Part shown: one piece after another, positions 42,234-51,834 of the stretch
Layout of the letters: every line of letters begins with the position of its first letter
Numbering within the stretch: position 1 is the stretch's first letter
Source: Methanofollis tationis
GTDB taxonomy: Archaea; Halobacteriota; Methanomicrobia; Methanomicrobiales; Methanofollaceae
Direction of reading: 5' to 3'
DNA length: 64,000 bases
Assembly (NCBI RefSeq): GCF_013377755.1
Contig: NZ_JABXWR010000001.1
Span: 124,001-188,000, forward strand
The notes under the pieces: generated by a model
Database searches by the model: none
The model's input: the letters and a program-made list of their open reading frames with translations, nothing else
Told to the model about the DNA's origin: nothing
Made by a program: the position numbers and the translations under genes

Positions 42234-43310
42234 TTAAATGGTCACGTTCGAGTTGTCTCCGATCACAAACTTCTTTCCTGCAGGAAGGCGGCCGTCTCTT
42301 GCGATGGTGACGTTCTTCCCGATGAGGCTCTCGACGATCCGTTCGGTATTGGAGATCGCCGACCCTTCCATGATGATGGAATCCTCGATCTCGGTATTGG
42401 ACAGGAACGAACCATTGCCGATGCTGGTGTACGGGCCAAGATAGGTATTTGATATGACACAGTCATCGCCGATGATCACCGGGCCCCTGATGACCGAACC
42501 GTCCTTGATTACCGTGTTTTTGCCGATCCTGCATCTTCCAGATACCGTGCTGTTCTCGACGTTCTCCAGGCATGCCCCGTTCCCGTTCATGCCGGGCAGG
42601 GCGTCGAGGACAAGGCGGTTCGCATCGATGAGGTCTTCAGGTTTCCCGGTGTCTTTCCACCACCCGCTGACGAGGTCATAGGTCACCGGTCGGCCCTGAA
42701 GGATCAGCCAGTGGAGAGCGTCGGTGATCTCCAGTTCTCCCCGCCACGAGGGTTTGATGCTCTCGATCGCCTCGAAGATCTCGGGCGTCAGGCAGTAGAT
42801 GCCGACAATACAGAGGTTTGACGGAGGGTTTTTCGGCTTTTCAAGGAGCTGGAGGATCACCTTCTTCTGCTCGTCGACGAGGGCGACCCCGTATTGTTCC
42901 GGGTGATCGACTTTTGTCAGGAGCAGGCTGGCTTTCGCATCAGACCTCCTGAAATCATCCACGAAAGATTTAATCCCGCCGAGAAGGATGTTGTCCCCGA
43001 GGTACATGACGAACCGGTCGCTCCCGAGGAACTGCTGCGATATTTTTACCGCATGGGCCAGCCCTCCCGGTCTGTCCTGGGTGATAAACTCGAACTCGGC
43101 GTCCCAGTCCTGCGCCGTCACCTCGCTGATCACCTGCTCCTTGTTCGGCCCCACAACGATGCCGATCGAGTGGATGCCGGCGTCGATGAGATCCTGGATG
43201 CAGTAGAAGAGGATCGGTTTGTTGGCGATGGGAATCAGTTGTTTCTGCTGTGAATAGGTCAGCGGTCTCAGTCTGACGCCATGCCCGCCGGAGAGAATAA
43301 GGCCTTTCAT
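42234..43310 (-). CDS. rfbA: Glucose-1-phosphate thymidylyltransferase, long form
   Basis: A 358-residue nucleotidyltransferase joining dTTP and glucose-1-phosphate. The N-terminus MKGLILSGGHGVRLRPLTY holds the dNTP loop; QKQLIPIANKPILFYC, FVMYLGDNILLGG and GWWKDTGKPEDLIDAN follow. The C-terminal 120 residues form a left-handed beta-helix (hexapeptide pattern from CRIGKNTVIKDG to VTI). The long, beta-helix form is common in archaea. ATG 43308-43310 is used. First gene of the pair with rfbB. Confidence 0.93.
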   Translation of the reverse strand: MKGLILSGGHGVRLRPLTYSQQKQLIPIANKPILFYCIQDLIDAGIHSIGIVVGPNKEQVISEVTAQDWDAEFEFITQDRPGGLAHAVKISQQFLGSDRFVMYLGDNILLGGIKSFVDDFRRSDAKASLLLTKVDHPEQYGVALVDEQKKVILQLLEKPKNPPSNLCIVGIYCLTPEIFEAIESIKPSWRGELEITDALHWLILQGRPVTYDLVSGWWKDTGKPEDLIDANRLVLDALPGMNGNGACLENVENSTVSGRCRIGKNTVIKDGSVIRGPVIIGDDCVISNTYLGPYTSIGNGSFLSNTEIEDSIIMEGSAISNTERIVESLIGKNVTIARDGRLPAGKKFVIGDNSNVTI

Positions 43311-43802
43311 GTGTCCCCCGAGAACCAATACAGCATGAACTACTATATAATGATATCTTTCGGAGGCGGTGCCCGTTCTTCTTCTTTGGGCTTATGGATG
43401 CAGGCGAATGGGAAAGATAAAAGAAGTTCACCAGGATAGCGAGTGAGGATCTCTCGTCCTGACCGGTGCCTGAGGTGCTGACGGAGAAGCGATCTATTCG
43501 TGGGAGAAGATCGATCGTCATGGAGCAGACATGATCGCTTGACGTTTCATATCAGGAATATCACAAAAGGGAGGGACAGATCGTCTCAGAAAAAAGACAC
43601 ATGTTTACGGGGGGGACGTGTCGCCTGAGACGGTTGTATCCTCCTACATACTGGTTAAATTTAATAATATTTAATATTATCTATTTTTACCCCGGGCCCA
43701 ATAGAATGAATGGATATTTAATCTCCATTTTTTATTCAATCTATTCAATTTTTGTTCTTCCCCTCGCCTCTGGAGAGGTCGGATCATCCATCGGCCTTTC
43801 GC
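43311..43802. other. AT-rich intergenic region, no gene seen
   Basis: About 490 bp, clearly richer in A+T than the surroundings around 43655-43760. It contains likely promoter sequence for the rfb genes (ACTATATAATGATAT near 43340-43355). The short open frames here have no coding character. Confidence 0.5.
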
Positions 43803-44204
43803 CTATCCATACCCGGTGATCTCGTCATCGATCTCGGTGCTGCTCCGGGCGCACCCTTCCCCGTGCTTGAGAAACTCCTCGATATTTCTCTTGAGAAGTG
43901 CCGGAAACGCCGCTCCGATGATTTCCTGCACCGGTTTTCCCGTGCAGAAGAACTTAAAGGTGGGCGTCTGGCGCACCGCATAGCGTTCGATGGTCCAGGG
44001 GTTTTCAGAGACATTCAGCCTGGCGAAGAGGAGTTTCTCCCCGAAATCCCCGGCGAACTGCCTGAAATACGGCTCTATCTGCTTGCAGAACGGGCACGTT
44101 TCGCTGTAAAACATCACCACCGCGGGGAGCGTCCCCCGCTCGATCGCACGCTCCCAGGTGGTGTCCGAGACTTCCACCACGCCGCCATTTCCAGTCATAT
44201 TCAT
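43803..44204 (-). CDS. Thioredoxin-like protein
   Basis: A 133-residue thioredoxin-fold protein with active site C-P-F-C in VVMFYSETCPFCKQIEP, a conserved cis-Pro in VRQTPTFKFF, and FTGKP-like loop (F-C-T-G-K-P). The C-terminus carries an extra acidic tail with one Cys. C-P-F-C differs from the C-G-P-C of classical thioredoxins. No signal peptide, so it acts in the cytosol. It lies 46 bp downstream of the AbrB-PhoU gene's end on the opposite flank; no shared operon is evident. Confidence 0.88.
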   Translation of the reverse strand: MNMTGNGGVVEVSDTTWERAIERGTLPAVVMFYSETCPFCKQIEPYFRQFAGDFGEKLLFARLNVSENPWTIERYAVRQTPTFKFFCTGKPVQEIIGAAFPALLKRNIEEFLKHGEGCARSSTEIDDEITGYG

Positions 44205-44250
44205 CGGGGAAGATACAGCGTATCTGATATTTTATCTTATCCCGCGTGAT

Positions 44251-45255
44251 TCATACCTCGTTGACCAGATTGTTGATGATGTTCTCGCAGATATCCCCTG
44301 AATATTCTCCGATTCTCCGGATACTGTCCGATATAGACACAATCGCCGTCGCCGTCGCCGCGTCGAATTTCAGCGCCTCCCGGTTGATCGCCCTCGCCTG
44401 CACCTCGAGATCCTCGACGCATTCGATCGTGGCATTGGCCCCCTCCAGGTCCTGACCGAACATCGCCCCCATCGCCCGGTCGAAGATCATCGAGGCGGTG
44501 GCGCTTGCCGTGCCGATCATCTCGACCACCTCCCCCTTCGAGCCCTCCTGGTGGAACTCGATCGCGTTCTTTGCGATCCGCGTCCCGTGGTCCCCGATAC
44601 GCTCGATGATCCGTGAGATCAGGAAATAGTTCATCGCCATCTGGGGGCTGATCCCCATCTTCCTGGCGAGGTTCGCATCGGCCATCAGGAGGTTGCACTG
44701 CCTGGCGACGAGCCACTGGAGGCGGTCGACGTCGTTGTCGCGCGCGACGACATCCCCGGCAAGTGCGACATTCCCGCTCCTCAGCGCCTCGATCCCGTCC
44801 TGCTGCATCGCTTTTACGATGACGGCCATTCTCCTGATCGTATTCTGGAACGGCATCTCAGAGGGGTTCAGCAGGTCCTTGATCGTGATCGAGGTCTCGG
44901 TCTCCTCCACGACCTCCTGCCCGATCGCCATCTGGGTGAATTCCCTCACGCGCAATCGAATGGACGGCGGCAGGCGCCCCGCTGCAGAGAGGACGATCGT
45001 CGTATAGCCCGAGATGTACGCCCCGATAAGGCACCGGAGAATATAGGTCTGGTCGGTGGTTGCGTTCACCTGCAACTCTTTCTTTCTCTGCACCGCCTCC
45101 ATATCGATCTTCGGCGTGACAAGAAGGGTGCCGTCAGGCTGAACGATCAGACCGACAGGATCATTTTTCCCGATCCTGGAGGCCTTTATCCACTCCTTCG
45201 GGAGGGAGACAATATAGGATGACCCGCCGGTGATCTGGACTTTCCGGATTTCCAT
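44251..45255 (-). CDS. AbrB-PhoU fusion, phosphate regulator
   Basis: A 334-residue protein. Residues 1-50 are a SpoVT/AbrB DNA-binding domain (VQITGGSSYIVSLPKEWIKA, GTLLVTPK). The rest is two PhoU-type helical repeats with metal-binding acidic patches (DNDVDRLQWLVARQ, RIIERIGDHGTRIAKNA, DSIRRIGEYSGDICENI). It is transcribed away from pstS, sharing a 145-bp promoter region. It probably binds DNA and adjusts phosphate uptake, replacing the two-component PhoB/PhoR system of bacteria; this is inferred from domains and location. Confidence 0.88.
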   Translation of the reverse strand: MEIRKVQITGGSSYIVSLPKEWIKASRIGKNDPVGLIVQPDGTLLVTPKIDMEAVQRKKELQVNATTDQTYILRCLIGAYISGYTTIVLSAAGRLPPSIRLRVREFTQMAIGQEVVEETETSITIKDLLNPSEMPFQNTIRRMAVIVKAMQQDGIEALRSGNVALAGDVVARDNDVDRLQWLVARQCNLLMADANLARKMGISPQMAMNYFLISRIIERIGDHGTRIAKNAIEFHQEGSKGEVVEMIGTASATASMIFDRAMGAMFGQDLEGANATIECVEDLEVQARAINREALKFDAATATAIVSISDSIRRIGEYSGDICENIINNLVNEV

Positions 45256-45400
45256 GATATTGTATTGTGTTTACATATTGATATATATTTAACTTTTCTC
45301 TCTATATCGACATATACTTTCTATGAATTATATTCTGACAAATAGTATAATTCGAATCGGATTATAACCCTGTCTGACGACATTCATATGGTGAAATCCA
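45256..45400. promoter_or_regulatory. Divergent Pho promoter region
   Basis: The 145-bp, very AT-rich spacer between the AbrB-PhoU gene and pstS. ATATTGATATA (45275-45285) and TATATCGACATAT (45303-45315) form an imperfect inverted pair. TATA-like AGTATAAT lies near 45344-45351 for pstS, and TTAAATATATAT (45281-45292, reverse strand) serves the other gene. The paired motif is a candidate binding site for the AbrB domain. Confidence 0.55.
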
Positions 45401-46270
45401 TTGGAGAGTAAATACTTCAGATTCCTTGTCGCGCCGGTCATGGCGCTCCTCGTCCTTGCCACCCTCTTCACCGGGTGTGTCGGCAACGGCGGCGAAACGA
45501 CTCCGACCCCCACGACCGCCCCGTCCGTGCAGAGCATCTCGGTCACTGGTTCGACGACGGTCCTCCCGATCGCCCAGAAGGCGGCAGAGTCCTACATGGA
45601 CGCCAACGCCTATGCCGACATCCAGGTCAGCGGCGGCGGCTCCGGCGCCGGTGTCCAGGCCGTCTGTGAGGGGACCGCTGACATCGGCATGGCCTCCCGC
45701 GACCTCAAGGCTGCTGAGAAGGAGAAGTACCCCGACCTTGTCCAGTACGTCGTCGCCCGTGACGGCATCGCCGTCATCGTCAACCCGGCCGTCGCCGTGA
45801 ACTCCCTCACCATCGAGCAGATCAAGGCGATCTACACTGGCGAGACAAAGAACTGGAAAGAACTTGGCGGTTCTGACATGACGATCGTCGTCATCGGCCG
45901 CGACAGCTCCTCGGGCACCCGCGAATTCTTCTCTGAGAAGGTCATGGAAAAGGCCGACTATGTCAGCACCCAGCTCGAGAAGAACTCCAACGGCGCAGTG
46001 AAACAGACCGTCGCCCAGACGCCGGGCTCTATCGGCTACGTGGGCCTCGGCTACCTCGACGCCACGGTGAAGGCGCTGAAGATCGATGCGGACGGCAAGT
46101 CTGTCGAACCGTCGATCGAGACCGTCACCAGCGGCGACTACCCGATCGCCCGAACCCTCAACATGTTCACGAAGGGCGAGGCATCCGGCCTCTCGAAGGA
46201 CTACCTCGACTACATCCTGAGCCCTGCCGGCCAGAAGATCGTTGAAGAGGAAGGCTTTGTCTCAGCCTGA
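45401..46270 (+). CDS. pstS: Phosphate-binding lipoprotein PstS
   Basis: A 289-residue periplasmic-type binding protein anchored by a lipid. The signal ends ATLFTGC with Cys near residue 26, then a Thr/Pro linker. The phosphate site is visible in ITVTGSTTVLP-like SISVTGSTTVLPIAQ, SGGGSGAGVQAV, DIGMASRDL and VIGRDSSSGTREFF. Translation appears to begin at TTG 45401 with GGTGA 6 bp upstream; no ATG in frame gives a complete signal. First gene of pstS-pstCA-pstB-phoU. Confidence 0.93.
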   Translation: MESKYFRFLVAPVMALLVLATLFTGCVGNGGETTPTPTTAPSVQSISVTGSTTVLPIAQKAAESYMDANAYADIQVSGGGSGAGVQAVCEGTADIGMASRDLKAAEKEKYPDLVQYVVARDGIAVIVNPAVAVNSLTIEQIKAIYTGETKNWKELGGSDMTIVVIGRDSSSGTREFFSEKVMEKADYVSTQLEKNSNGAVKQTVAQTPGSIGYVGLGYLDATVKALKIDADGKSVEPSIETVTSGDYPIARTLNMFTKGEASGLSKDYLDYILSPAGQKIVEEEGFVSA

Positions 46271-46367
46271 AGAGTCGAATCAGGAGGCATCCGGAGAGCA
46301 TCTGAACCGGCCGGTCTCCACACCCGGCCTTCAGACAACCATTTTTCCCTCTTTCCTGTGGTGAACA

Positions 46368-48317
46368 ATGATGTCAGAAGAGATTCGGGCATTATCATCT
46401 GAGAGTTCTCCGTCTGGATTCTGTATGCGCAGGCAGAAGGACATACTCATCCGGAGCCTCTGGTTCGCGACCGCTTCGTTTGCCGTTCTCAGCGTATTTT
46501 TCATCATATTCTTCCTGGTAAGGGATTCCATCCCCCTCTTCCAGACCGTCGGCGTCCTGGACCTGATCACCGAGAGCACCTGGAACCCGACCGGGGCAAC
46601 ACCGTCGTACGGCGTCTTCTCCCTCATCGTCGGCACCCTTCTCGTCACCCTGGGGGCAATGGCGATCGCCGTCCCGCTCGGGCTTGCGAGCGCCGTCTAT
46701 CTCTCGGAGCTGGCGCCGCCGAAGGTGAAGGCCGCAGCAAAACCGGCGATCGAACTGCTGGCCGGAATCCCGTCGGTGGTCTACGGCTTTTTCGGGCTGA
46801 TCATCCTGACCGACTGGCTCCGCGTCACCTTTGACGTTCCTTCCGGCGAGAGCTGGCTTGCAGGCTCGATCCTGCTCGGGATCATGGCCCTCCCGACGAT
46901 CATCTCGGTCTCTGAGGACGCCCTGAACATGGTCCCCCGGATGTTCAAGGAGGGGTCGCTCGCCCTCGGCGCCACCCACTGGCAGACGATCAGCCGCGTG
47001 CTTGTCCCCTCGGCAATCTCCGGGATCACGGCAGCGGTCATTCTCGGCATGGGCCGTGCGATCGGCGAGACGATGGCCGTGATCATGGTCTGCGGCAATG
47101 CAGCCGTCATCCCCGATCCCATCACCAACGTCCTCTCCCCGGTCAGAACCCTCACCGGCACCCTGGGCATCGAGATGGGAGAGGTCGCCGTCGGGAGCAT
47201 GCATTACAGCGCCCTCTTCGCCGTCGCCGTCGTCCTCCTCGCCATCACCCTGATCGTGAACCTCGCGGCCGTTGCTATCCTCAAACACATCAGGTCGACG
47301 CATGGCGCTGAGGGCTCCGGACGCACACCCCTCCTGCCTGCAAACAGCGGCATGGCGGTCCGCGCAGGTCTGGCGCTCATGGCAGCCGTCCTTGTGTTTG
47401 TCCTCTTCCCGCCCATCACGGCCCTCGCCGTCCTCGCATCCCTGGCGGTGCTGCTCGTTGCAAAAGACCGTGTCTCCCCGAAGGTCTCGCAGAAGATCGC
47501 CTTCTCCCTTCTCTGGGGGGCGATCGCCGCCGTCCTCTGTGTCCTTGGAATCATCCTCCTCTACATCATCGTCAACGGCCTCCCGGCGCTGACCTGGGAG
47601 TTTCTCACCCAGCCGCCCCGCGACCTCGGCCGGGCCGGCGGGATCTTCCCGGCCATCGTCGGCACGCTCTACCTCGTCGGCGGGGCGATCGCCTTTGCCC
47701 TGCCCATCGGCATCGGGGCGGCGATCTACCTCTCCGAATACACGCGGGGGGGCAACCGGATCACCGACATCATCAGGACCGGGATCGACCTCCTCAACGG
47801 CATGCCCTCAATCGTCTTCGGTCTCTTCGGCTTTGCCTTCCTGGTAATCTTCCTCAACTTCGGCGTCTCCCTCCTCGCCGGCATGATCACCCTCGGGCTC
47901 ATGATCCTCCCGACGATCATCAGGACGACCGAGGAGGCGTTGAAGAGCGTCCCGGTCTCGGTTAGGGAGGGAAGCCTCGCCCTCGGGGCGACGAAATGGC
48001 AGACGATCAGCCGGGTCGTTCTCCCGCCGGCCGTTCCGGGCATCCTCACCGGGACAATCCTCTCCATCGGCCGGGCCGCAGGCGAGACAGCGCCGATCCT
48101 CTTTACAGCAGCAGTATTCTCCAAACGGTTCCTCCCGACCTCGGTCTCCGAACCGGTGATGGCCCTCCCCTATCACCTCTTTGTCCTGGCGACAAACGTC
48201 CCGGGAGCGACGAAAAACCAGTACGGCACCGCGCTTGTGCTCCTCATCCTGGTGGTGGCGATCTACGCCGTCGCCATCGGTATCAGGAGCCGCTACCAGA
48301 AGAACATCAGGTGGTGA
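46368..48317 (+). CDS. pstCA: Fused phosphate permease PstC-PstA
   Basis: A 649-residue membrane protein that joins both phosphate permease subunits in one chain. The PstC half (about 20-325) has [15 protein letters not shown] and the ABC contact loop [20 protein letters not shown]. The PstA half (about 375-649) has [20 protein letters not shown] and the second contact loop [20 protein letters not shown]. Between them lie two extra hydrophobic stretches. Both EAA-type loops are near-identical and will dock on a PstB dimer. The start has GGTGA upstream of ATG 46368. Confidence 0.93.
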   Translation: MMSEEIRALSSESSPSGFCMRRQKDILIRSLWFATASFAVLSVFFIIFFLVRDSIPLFQTVGVLDLITESTWNPTGATPSYGVFSLIVGTLLVTLGAMAIAVPLGLASAVYLSELAPPKVKAAAKPAIELLAGIPSVVYGFFGLIILTDWLRVTFDVPSGESWLAGSILLGIMALPTIISVSEDALNMVPRMFKEGSLALGATHWQTISRVLVPSAISGITAAVILGMGRAIGETMAVIMVCGNAAVIPDPITNVLSPVRTLTGTLGIEMGEVAVGSMHYSALFAVAVVLLAITLIVNLAAVAILKHIRSTHGAEGSGRTPLLPANSGMAVRAGLALMAAVLVFVLFPPITALAVLASLAVLLVAKDRVSPKVSQKIAFSLLWGAIAAVLCVLGIILLYIIVNGLPALTWEFLTQPPRDLGRAGGIFPAIVGTLYLVGGAIAFALPIGIGAAIYLSEYTRGGNRITDIIRTGIDLLNGMPSIVFGLFGFAFLVIFLNFGVSLLAGMITLGLMILPTIIRTTEEALKSVPVSVREGSLALGATKWQTISRVVLPPAVPGILTGTILSIGRAAGETAPILFTAAVFSKRFLPTSVSEPVMALPYHLFVLATNVPGATKNQYGTALVLLILVVAIYAVAIGIRSRYQKNIRW

Positions 48318-48319
48318 AT

Positions 48320-49084
48320 ATGACGACAGAAGCAGCCATCATCAGCACAAAAGGCCTCAACCTCTATTACGGGGATAACCACGCCCTCCAGGAGATCGAC
48401 ATCTCCTTCGCGCGCAACCGGGTGACCGCCCTGATCGGGCCGTCCGGGTGCGGGAAGTCCACCCTGATCCGGTGCCTGAACCGGATGAACGACCTCGTCG
48501 ACAACGTGCGGGTCGAGGGGGAGATCCTCTTCGACGGTGAGGATATCGTCTCTCCCAGAACCGACGTCGTCGAGATCAGAAAACGCATCGGGATGGTCTT
48601 CCAGAAACCCAACCCCTTCCCGAAATCGATCTACGAGAACGTCGCCTACGGCCCGCGGGTCCATGGCATCAGGGACAAAAAAACCCTCGATGTGATCGTG
48701 GAGAAGAGCCTGAAAGACGCCGCCCTCTGGGACGAGGTGAAGGACCGCCTCCACGCCTCGGCGCTCGGGCTCTCGGGCGGGCAGCAGCAGCGCCTCTGCA
48801 TCGCCCGGACCCTGGCCGTCGAGCCCGAGGTGATCCTGATGGACGAGCCCTGCTCGGCCCTCGACCCGATCGCCACTGCAAAGATCGAGGACCTCGTCGA
48901 AGAACTCAAGAAACATTATACCGTGATCATGGTGACGCACAACATGCAGCAGGCGGCGCGCGCGAGCGATTACACCGGGTTTATGTATCTGGGGAAACTG
49001 ATCGAGTTCGGCGAGACCGACCAGATCTTCGAGGCGCCCCGCGAACAGTTGACCGAGAACTATGTGACCGGCCGGTTCGGCTGA
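48320..49084 (+). CDS. pstB: Phosphate ABC transporter ATPase PstB
   Basis: A 254-residue ATPase powering phosphate uptake. Walker [23 protein letters not shown]-loop [16 protein letters not shown], signature [18 protein letters not shown], Walker [17 protein letters not shown] and switch [14 protein letters not shown], all of PstB type. ATG 48320 follows GTGGTGA and lies 2 bp past the permease stop, so the genes are coupled. Confidence 0.96.
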   Translation: MTTEAAIISTKGLNLYYGDNHALQEIDISFARNRVTALIGPSGCGKSTLIRCLNRMNDLVDNVRVEGEILFDGEDIVSPRTDVVEIRKRIGMVFQKPNPFPKSIYENVAYGPRVHGIRDKKTLDVIVEKSLKDAALWDEVKDRLHASALGLSGGQQQRLCIARTLAVEPEVILMDEPCSALDPIATAKIEDLVEELKKHYTVIMVTHNMQQAARASDYTGFMYLGKLIEFGETDQIFEAPREQLTENYVTGRFG

Positions 49085-49094
49085 AGGTGACCAG

Positions 49095-49745
49095 ATGAGC
49101 GAGAAATTTCATGAAGAACTGAGGGAACTGAGACGCGAGTTTTGTGAATACAGCGCCTTCTCGACCCTGATGCTGAAGGACGCCTTTGAAGCCCTGAAGA
49201 CGAGCAACGTCGACCTTGCGGCCGATGTCAACACCAGGAAAAAATACCTCTCCGAACGGTCGGATTATTTCGACGAACGGTTACTTACCCTCATCGCCCG
49301 CTATCAGCCGATGGCGCAGGACCTGCGGACGATCATCTGCACCCTCAAGATGAACACGGCCTTCTACCGGATCGGGAGATACGGGAAAGATGTTGCCATC
49401 CTCGTCCCTGACTTCGCCGCCTCGGGCCACCTCGGCCGGATGCTCAACCTCCCCCATATGGCAGAGCTCGTCTTCTCGATGATCGACGACACCCTGGAGG
49501 CCTACCGGTCGGGAAATGTCGCCCGGATCTCGGATTTCTCTGAAAGGGACGACCGTGTCGACGATCTCCGCTACTCGGTCTTCAGGGAGGGGATCACCTA
49601 CATGATGGAAGACCCGCGCAATATCAGCCGGTGCATGGACTACGTGATGATCGCCCGCTATCTCGAACGCTGCGGCGACCACTGCTGCGCCATGGCCGAG
49701 AAGATCCATTACATGGCCACCGGCGAGCGGGTGGACATCAGCTGA
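49095..49745 (+). CDS. phoU: PhoU phosphate-signalling protein
   Basis: A 216-residue helical PhoU protein without the AbrB domain. Two repeats are visible: MLKDAFEALKTSNVDLAADV... with FYRIGRYGKDVAILV, and the second with VMIARYLERCGDHCCAMAEK (metal-binding E/D pattern). It lies 10 bp after pstB with GGTGACC before ATG 49095, and should damp PstSCAB activity when phosphate is plentiful. A T-run follows the stop. Confidence 0.92.
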   Translation: MSEKFHEELRELRREFCEYSAFSTLMLKDAFEALKTSNVDLAADVNTRKKYLSERSDYFDERLLTLIARYQPMAQDLRTIICTLKMNTAFYRIGRYGKDVAILVPDFAASGHLGRMLNLPHMAELVFSMIDDTLEAYRSGNVARISDFSERDDRVDDLRYSVFREGITYMMEDPRNISRCMDYVMIARYLERCGDHCCAMAEKIHYMATGERVDIS

Positions 49746-49760
49746 AGGCCCTTCCCCCTC

Positions 49761-49767
49761 TTTTTTT
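49761..49767 (+). terminator. Oligo-T terminator after pst operon
   Basis: Seven T's, 16 bp after the phoU stop codon, immediately before the intergenic repeat begins. Confidence 0.5.
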
Positions 49768-49773
49768 GGCCGT

Positions 49774-50313
49774 GTAGAAGTTCTCACCATTTCCGGGTGC
49801 GAGCGTGATCCGGTCGCCTTCTCTTATCTTTGCGCCCCGGGACTCTGCCCCCGGACCCCTGTATGCGATTGGGGTGGGAAGGCCAGGGCGAAGTCCAGAA
49901 GAGGAGGTCTGCTGTCCTGCTCCAATCGCAATCGGCAGGGGGTCCGGGGGGCTGCAGGCCCCCCGGTATCAGGGCGGCGATCCTCTTTTTCGATCGCAGC
50001 GCACCGATCAACCGCCTTCCCTACGCTGCCTGCCGGGGGCTCTGCCCCCGGACCCCCGCATACGATTGGACCGGGACGGCAGCACAAGGAGTCCGAATGG
50101 ATCACCGCCATCTCCCCCGATCGCAGTTCTGTGGGGTGGCAGGTCCCCGGCAGGGGTCTAATCGGTTTTCTGGAACTCTTACATAATCGCGAAGTCTGGC
50201 TCTGCCCGGGGGTTGCACCCCCGGACCCCGCGCACGATTGACCCGGACATGCGAGGACGGGGAGGGCGGAGCACCGGTCGATGAAAAATGCGGGATGGGC
50301 ATGCCGGGGTGGT
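49774..50313 (+). repeat. Modular GC-rich intergenic repeat, copy 3 left part
   Basis: Starts with GTAGAAGTTCTCACCATTTCC, a diverged form of the end of copy 1, and holds two complete core modules plus a third partial one. Hairpins are CCGGGGGC-TCT-GCCCCCGG at 50033-50051 and CCGGGGGT-TGC-ACCCCCGG at 50206-50224. It breaks off at the IS256-type insertion and resumes at 51579. Confidence 0.8.
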
Positions 50314-51568
50314 GACAGTGTAACGAATCTTCTGTAAAAATAATTTGGCCCTGAATCCAACCTAGATTTGGACAAAGGAGAAACAGGGCCATGGATCCCT
50401 TAGCGTTAATCGAAGATTATCTTTCCGATAATGAGAATGGCATGAAGACCCTCATCACCTGGTTCCTCAACCAGGTGATGCTGCTCGAAGCCCTCCACCA
50501 GGCGGGAGCCGAGCAGTATGAACGAACCGATGCGCGGAAGGCTCACCGAAACGGCTACAAGAAGCGATCTCTGAAAACCCGATATGGAGAAACGATCCTC
50601 CAGAAACCGCAGTTCCGAGAATTTCCCTTCGAAACACAGGTATTTGGACGCTATTCCCGGGTTGAGAAGGCTCTTGAGAATGCTATCTTTGAATCCTACC
50701 TTCAGGGAGTCTCAACCCGCCGGATCCAGGAGATTGTTGCTCATTTTGGCATCGAACAACTCTCTCCTGCTTCAGTATCCAGGATAGCAAAGGACCTCGA
50801 TGAACAGGTCCATGCATTCCTTCAGAGGCCGATTGAACAGGAGATTCCCTATCTCTTTGTGGATGCTTCGTACTACAAAGTCAGAGAGGGACCACGGTAC
50901 ATCACCAAAGCTCTTCTGGTGATCGCCGGTGTTCGAATGGATGGCTACCGGGAAATCCTGGGAGCCAGAATCACTGATTGTGAAAATGAGATGTTCTGGT
51001 CGGGATTGTTCGAAGACCTCAAAGAACGAGGATTGGTGGGTGTCAAGATGGTTGTCTCAGATGGTCATGCCGGGATCCAGAAGGCGGCGGAAGCCGCCTT
51101 CCTCGGCGCATCGTGGCAGATGTGCTCGGTCCATTGCACCCGGGCGGTTTTAAAGAATATTCCACGGAAACATCAGAAAGAAGTTGCTGAGTCCTTGAAG
51201 GAGGCATATGGGGACGAGGAAAGACTTCAGCAGCTTGCAGATGATCTGAACGAACGAGGATATCGGAAAGCGGCCAATACGATCGAGAGATTCATCCCGG
51301 GACTTATGAGTTACACGGCGTTCCCGAAAGAGCACGCAAAGCGGATCCGAACGACGAACATGATGGAAAGAGTCAACAAGGAACTGAAACGGAGAACCAA
51401 AGTTGTAGGGGCCTTTCCCAATGAAGAGTCACTCCTCAGGCTGGCAGGATCCATCCTGATGGACATCAATGAGGAGTGGGTGACCGGCAGAAGATATTTG
51501 ACGATGGAGGGGGAATGATCAAACAAGGAGACAGGGCTCAGACGAATTACAGAAGATCTGAAACACTA
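50314..51568 (+). mobile_element. IS256-family insertion sequence
   Basis: About 1255 bp. The ends carry imperfect inverted repeats: CAGTGTAACGAATCTTCTGT on the left; on the right, reversed, AGTGTTTCAGATCTTCTGTA. CCGGGGTGGT occurs at both junctions (50304-50313, 51569-51578), giving an 8-10 bp target duplication typical of the family; the exact boundary may move 1-3 bp. It holds one intact transposase gene and interrupts a copy of the intergenic repeat. Confidence 0.88.
50391..51518 (+). CDS. IS256-family (mutator-type) transposase
   Basis: A 375-residue DDE transposase, complete. Catalytic residues fit Asp158 (YLFVDASYYKVRE), Asp224 (MVVSDGHAGIQ) and Glu326 (NMMERVNKELKRR), with the C-H pair in QMCSVHCTRAVL. 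The N-terminus has A-H-R-N-G-Y-K-K-R typical of Transposase_mut. AGGAG precedes ATG 50391. Lower GC than its flanks is consistent with mobility. No stops or frameshifts, so the element is probably still active. Confidence 0.95.
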   Translation: MDPLALIEDYLSDNENGMKTLITWFLNQVMLLEALHQAGAEQYERTDARKAHRNGYKKRSLKTRYGETILQKPQFREFPFETQVFGRYSRVEKALENAIFESYLQGVSTRRIQEIVAHFGIEQLSPASVSRIAKDLDEQVHAFLQRPIEQEIPYLFVDASYYKVREGPRYITKALLVIAGVRMDGYREILGARITDCENEMFWSGLFEDLKERGLVGVKMVVSDGHAGIQKAAEAAFLGASWQMCSVHCTRAVLKNIPRKHQKEVAESLKEAYGDEERLQQLADDLNERGYRKAANTIERFIPGLMSYTAFPKEHAKRIRTTNMMERVNKELKRRTKVVGAFPNEESLLRLAGSILMDINEEWVTGRRYLTMEGE

Positions 51569-51578
51569 CCGGGGTGGT

Positions 51579-51832
51579 TCGCCCGTCCCTGCCCCAATTG
51601 CAGGTTTATGGGGTGGCAGGCGCCCCGGCATCGAGGCACCGATCCTCCTTTCCGATCGCAGGGCGACGATCGACCGCCTTCCTCACGCTGCCCGCCAGGG
51701 GTTGCACCCCCGGACCCCCGCATGCGATTGGACCGGGAAGGCCAGGGCGAGAACCAGAAGAGGATCTCTGCCATCCTCCCCTCAATCGCAAGCGGCAGGG
51801 GGTCCAGGGGAAGCACCTGACCCCCAGGCTCC
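51579..51832 (+). repeat. Modular GC-rich intergenic repeat, copy 3 right part
   Basis: Continues copy 3 after the IS: TTCGCCCGTCCCTGCCCCAA matches copy 1 near 10250. It holds one core with a degraded hairpin (CAGGGGTTGCACCCCCGG), the GCGATTGGACCGGGAAGG motif and a CAATCGCA end. It ends just before the stop codon of the DUF389 gene. Confidence 0.78.
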
Positions 51833-51834
51833 CC

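Noticed and set aside
41260-43310. Complete dTDP-rhamnose operon
   Set aside because: Only rfbA and rfbB are present; no epimerase or reductase gene was found in the window, so the end product cannot be named.
43601-43819. 72-codon open frame in the AT-rich gap
   Set aside because: Hydrophobic-looking only because of A+T content; no ribosome-binding site, and it overlaps the end of the thioredoxin-like gene.
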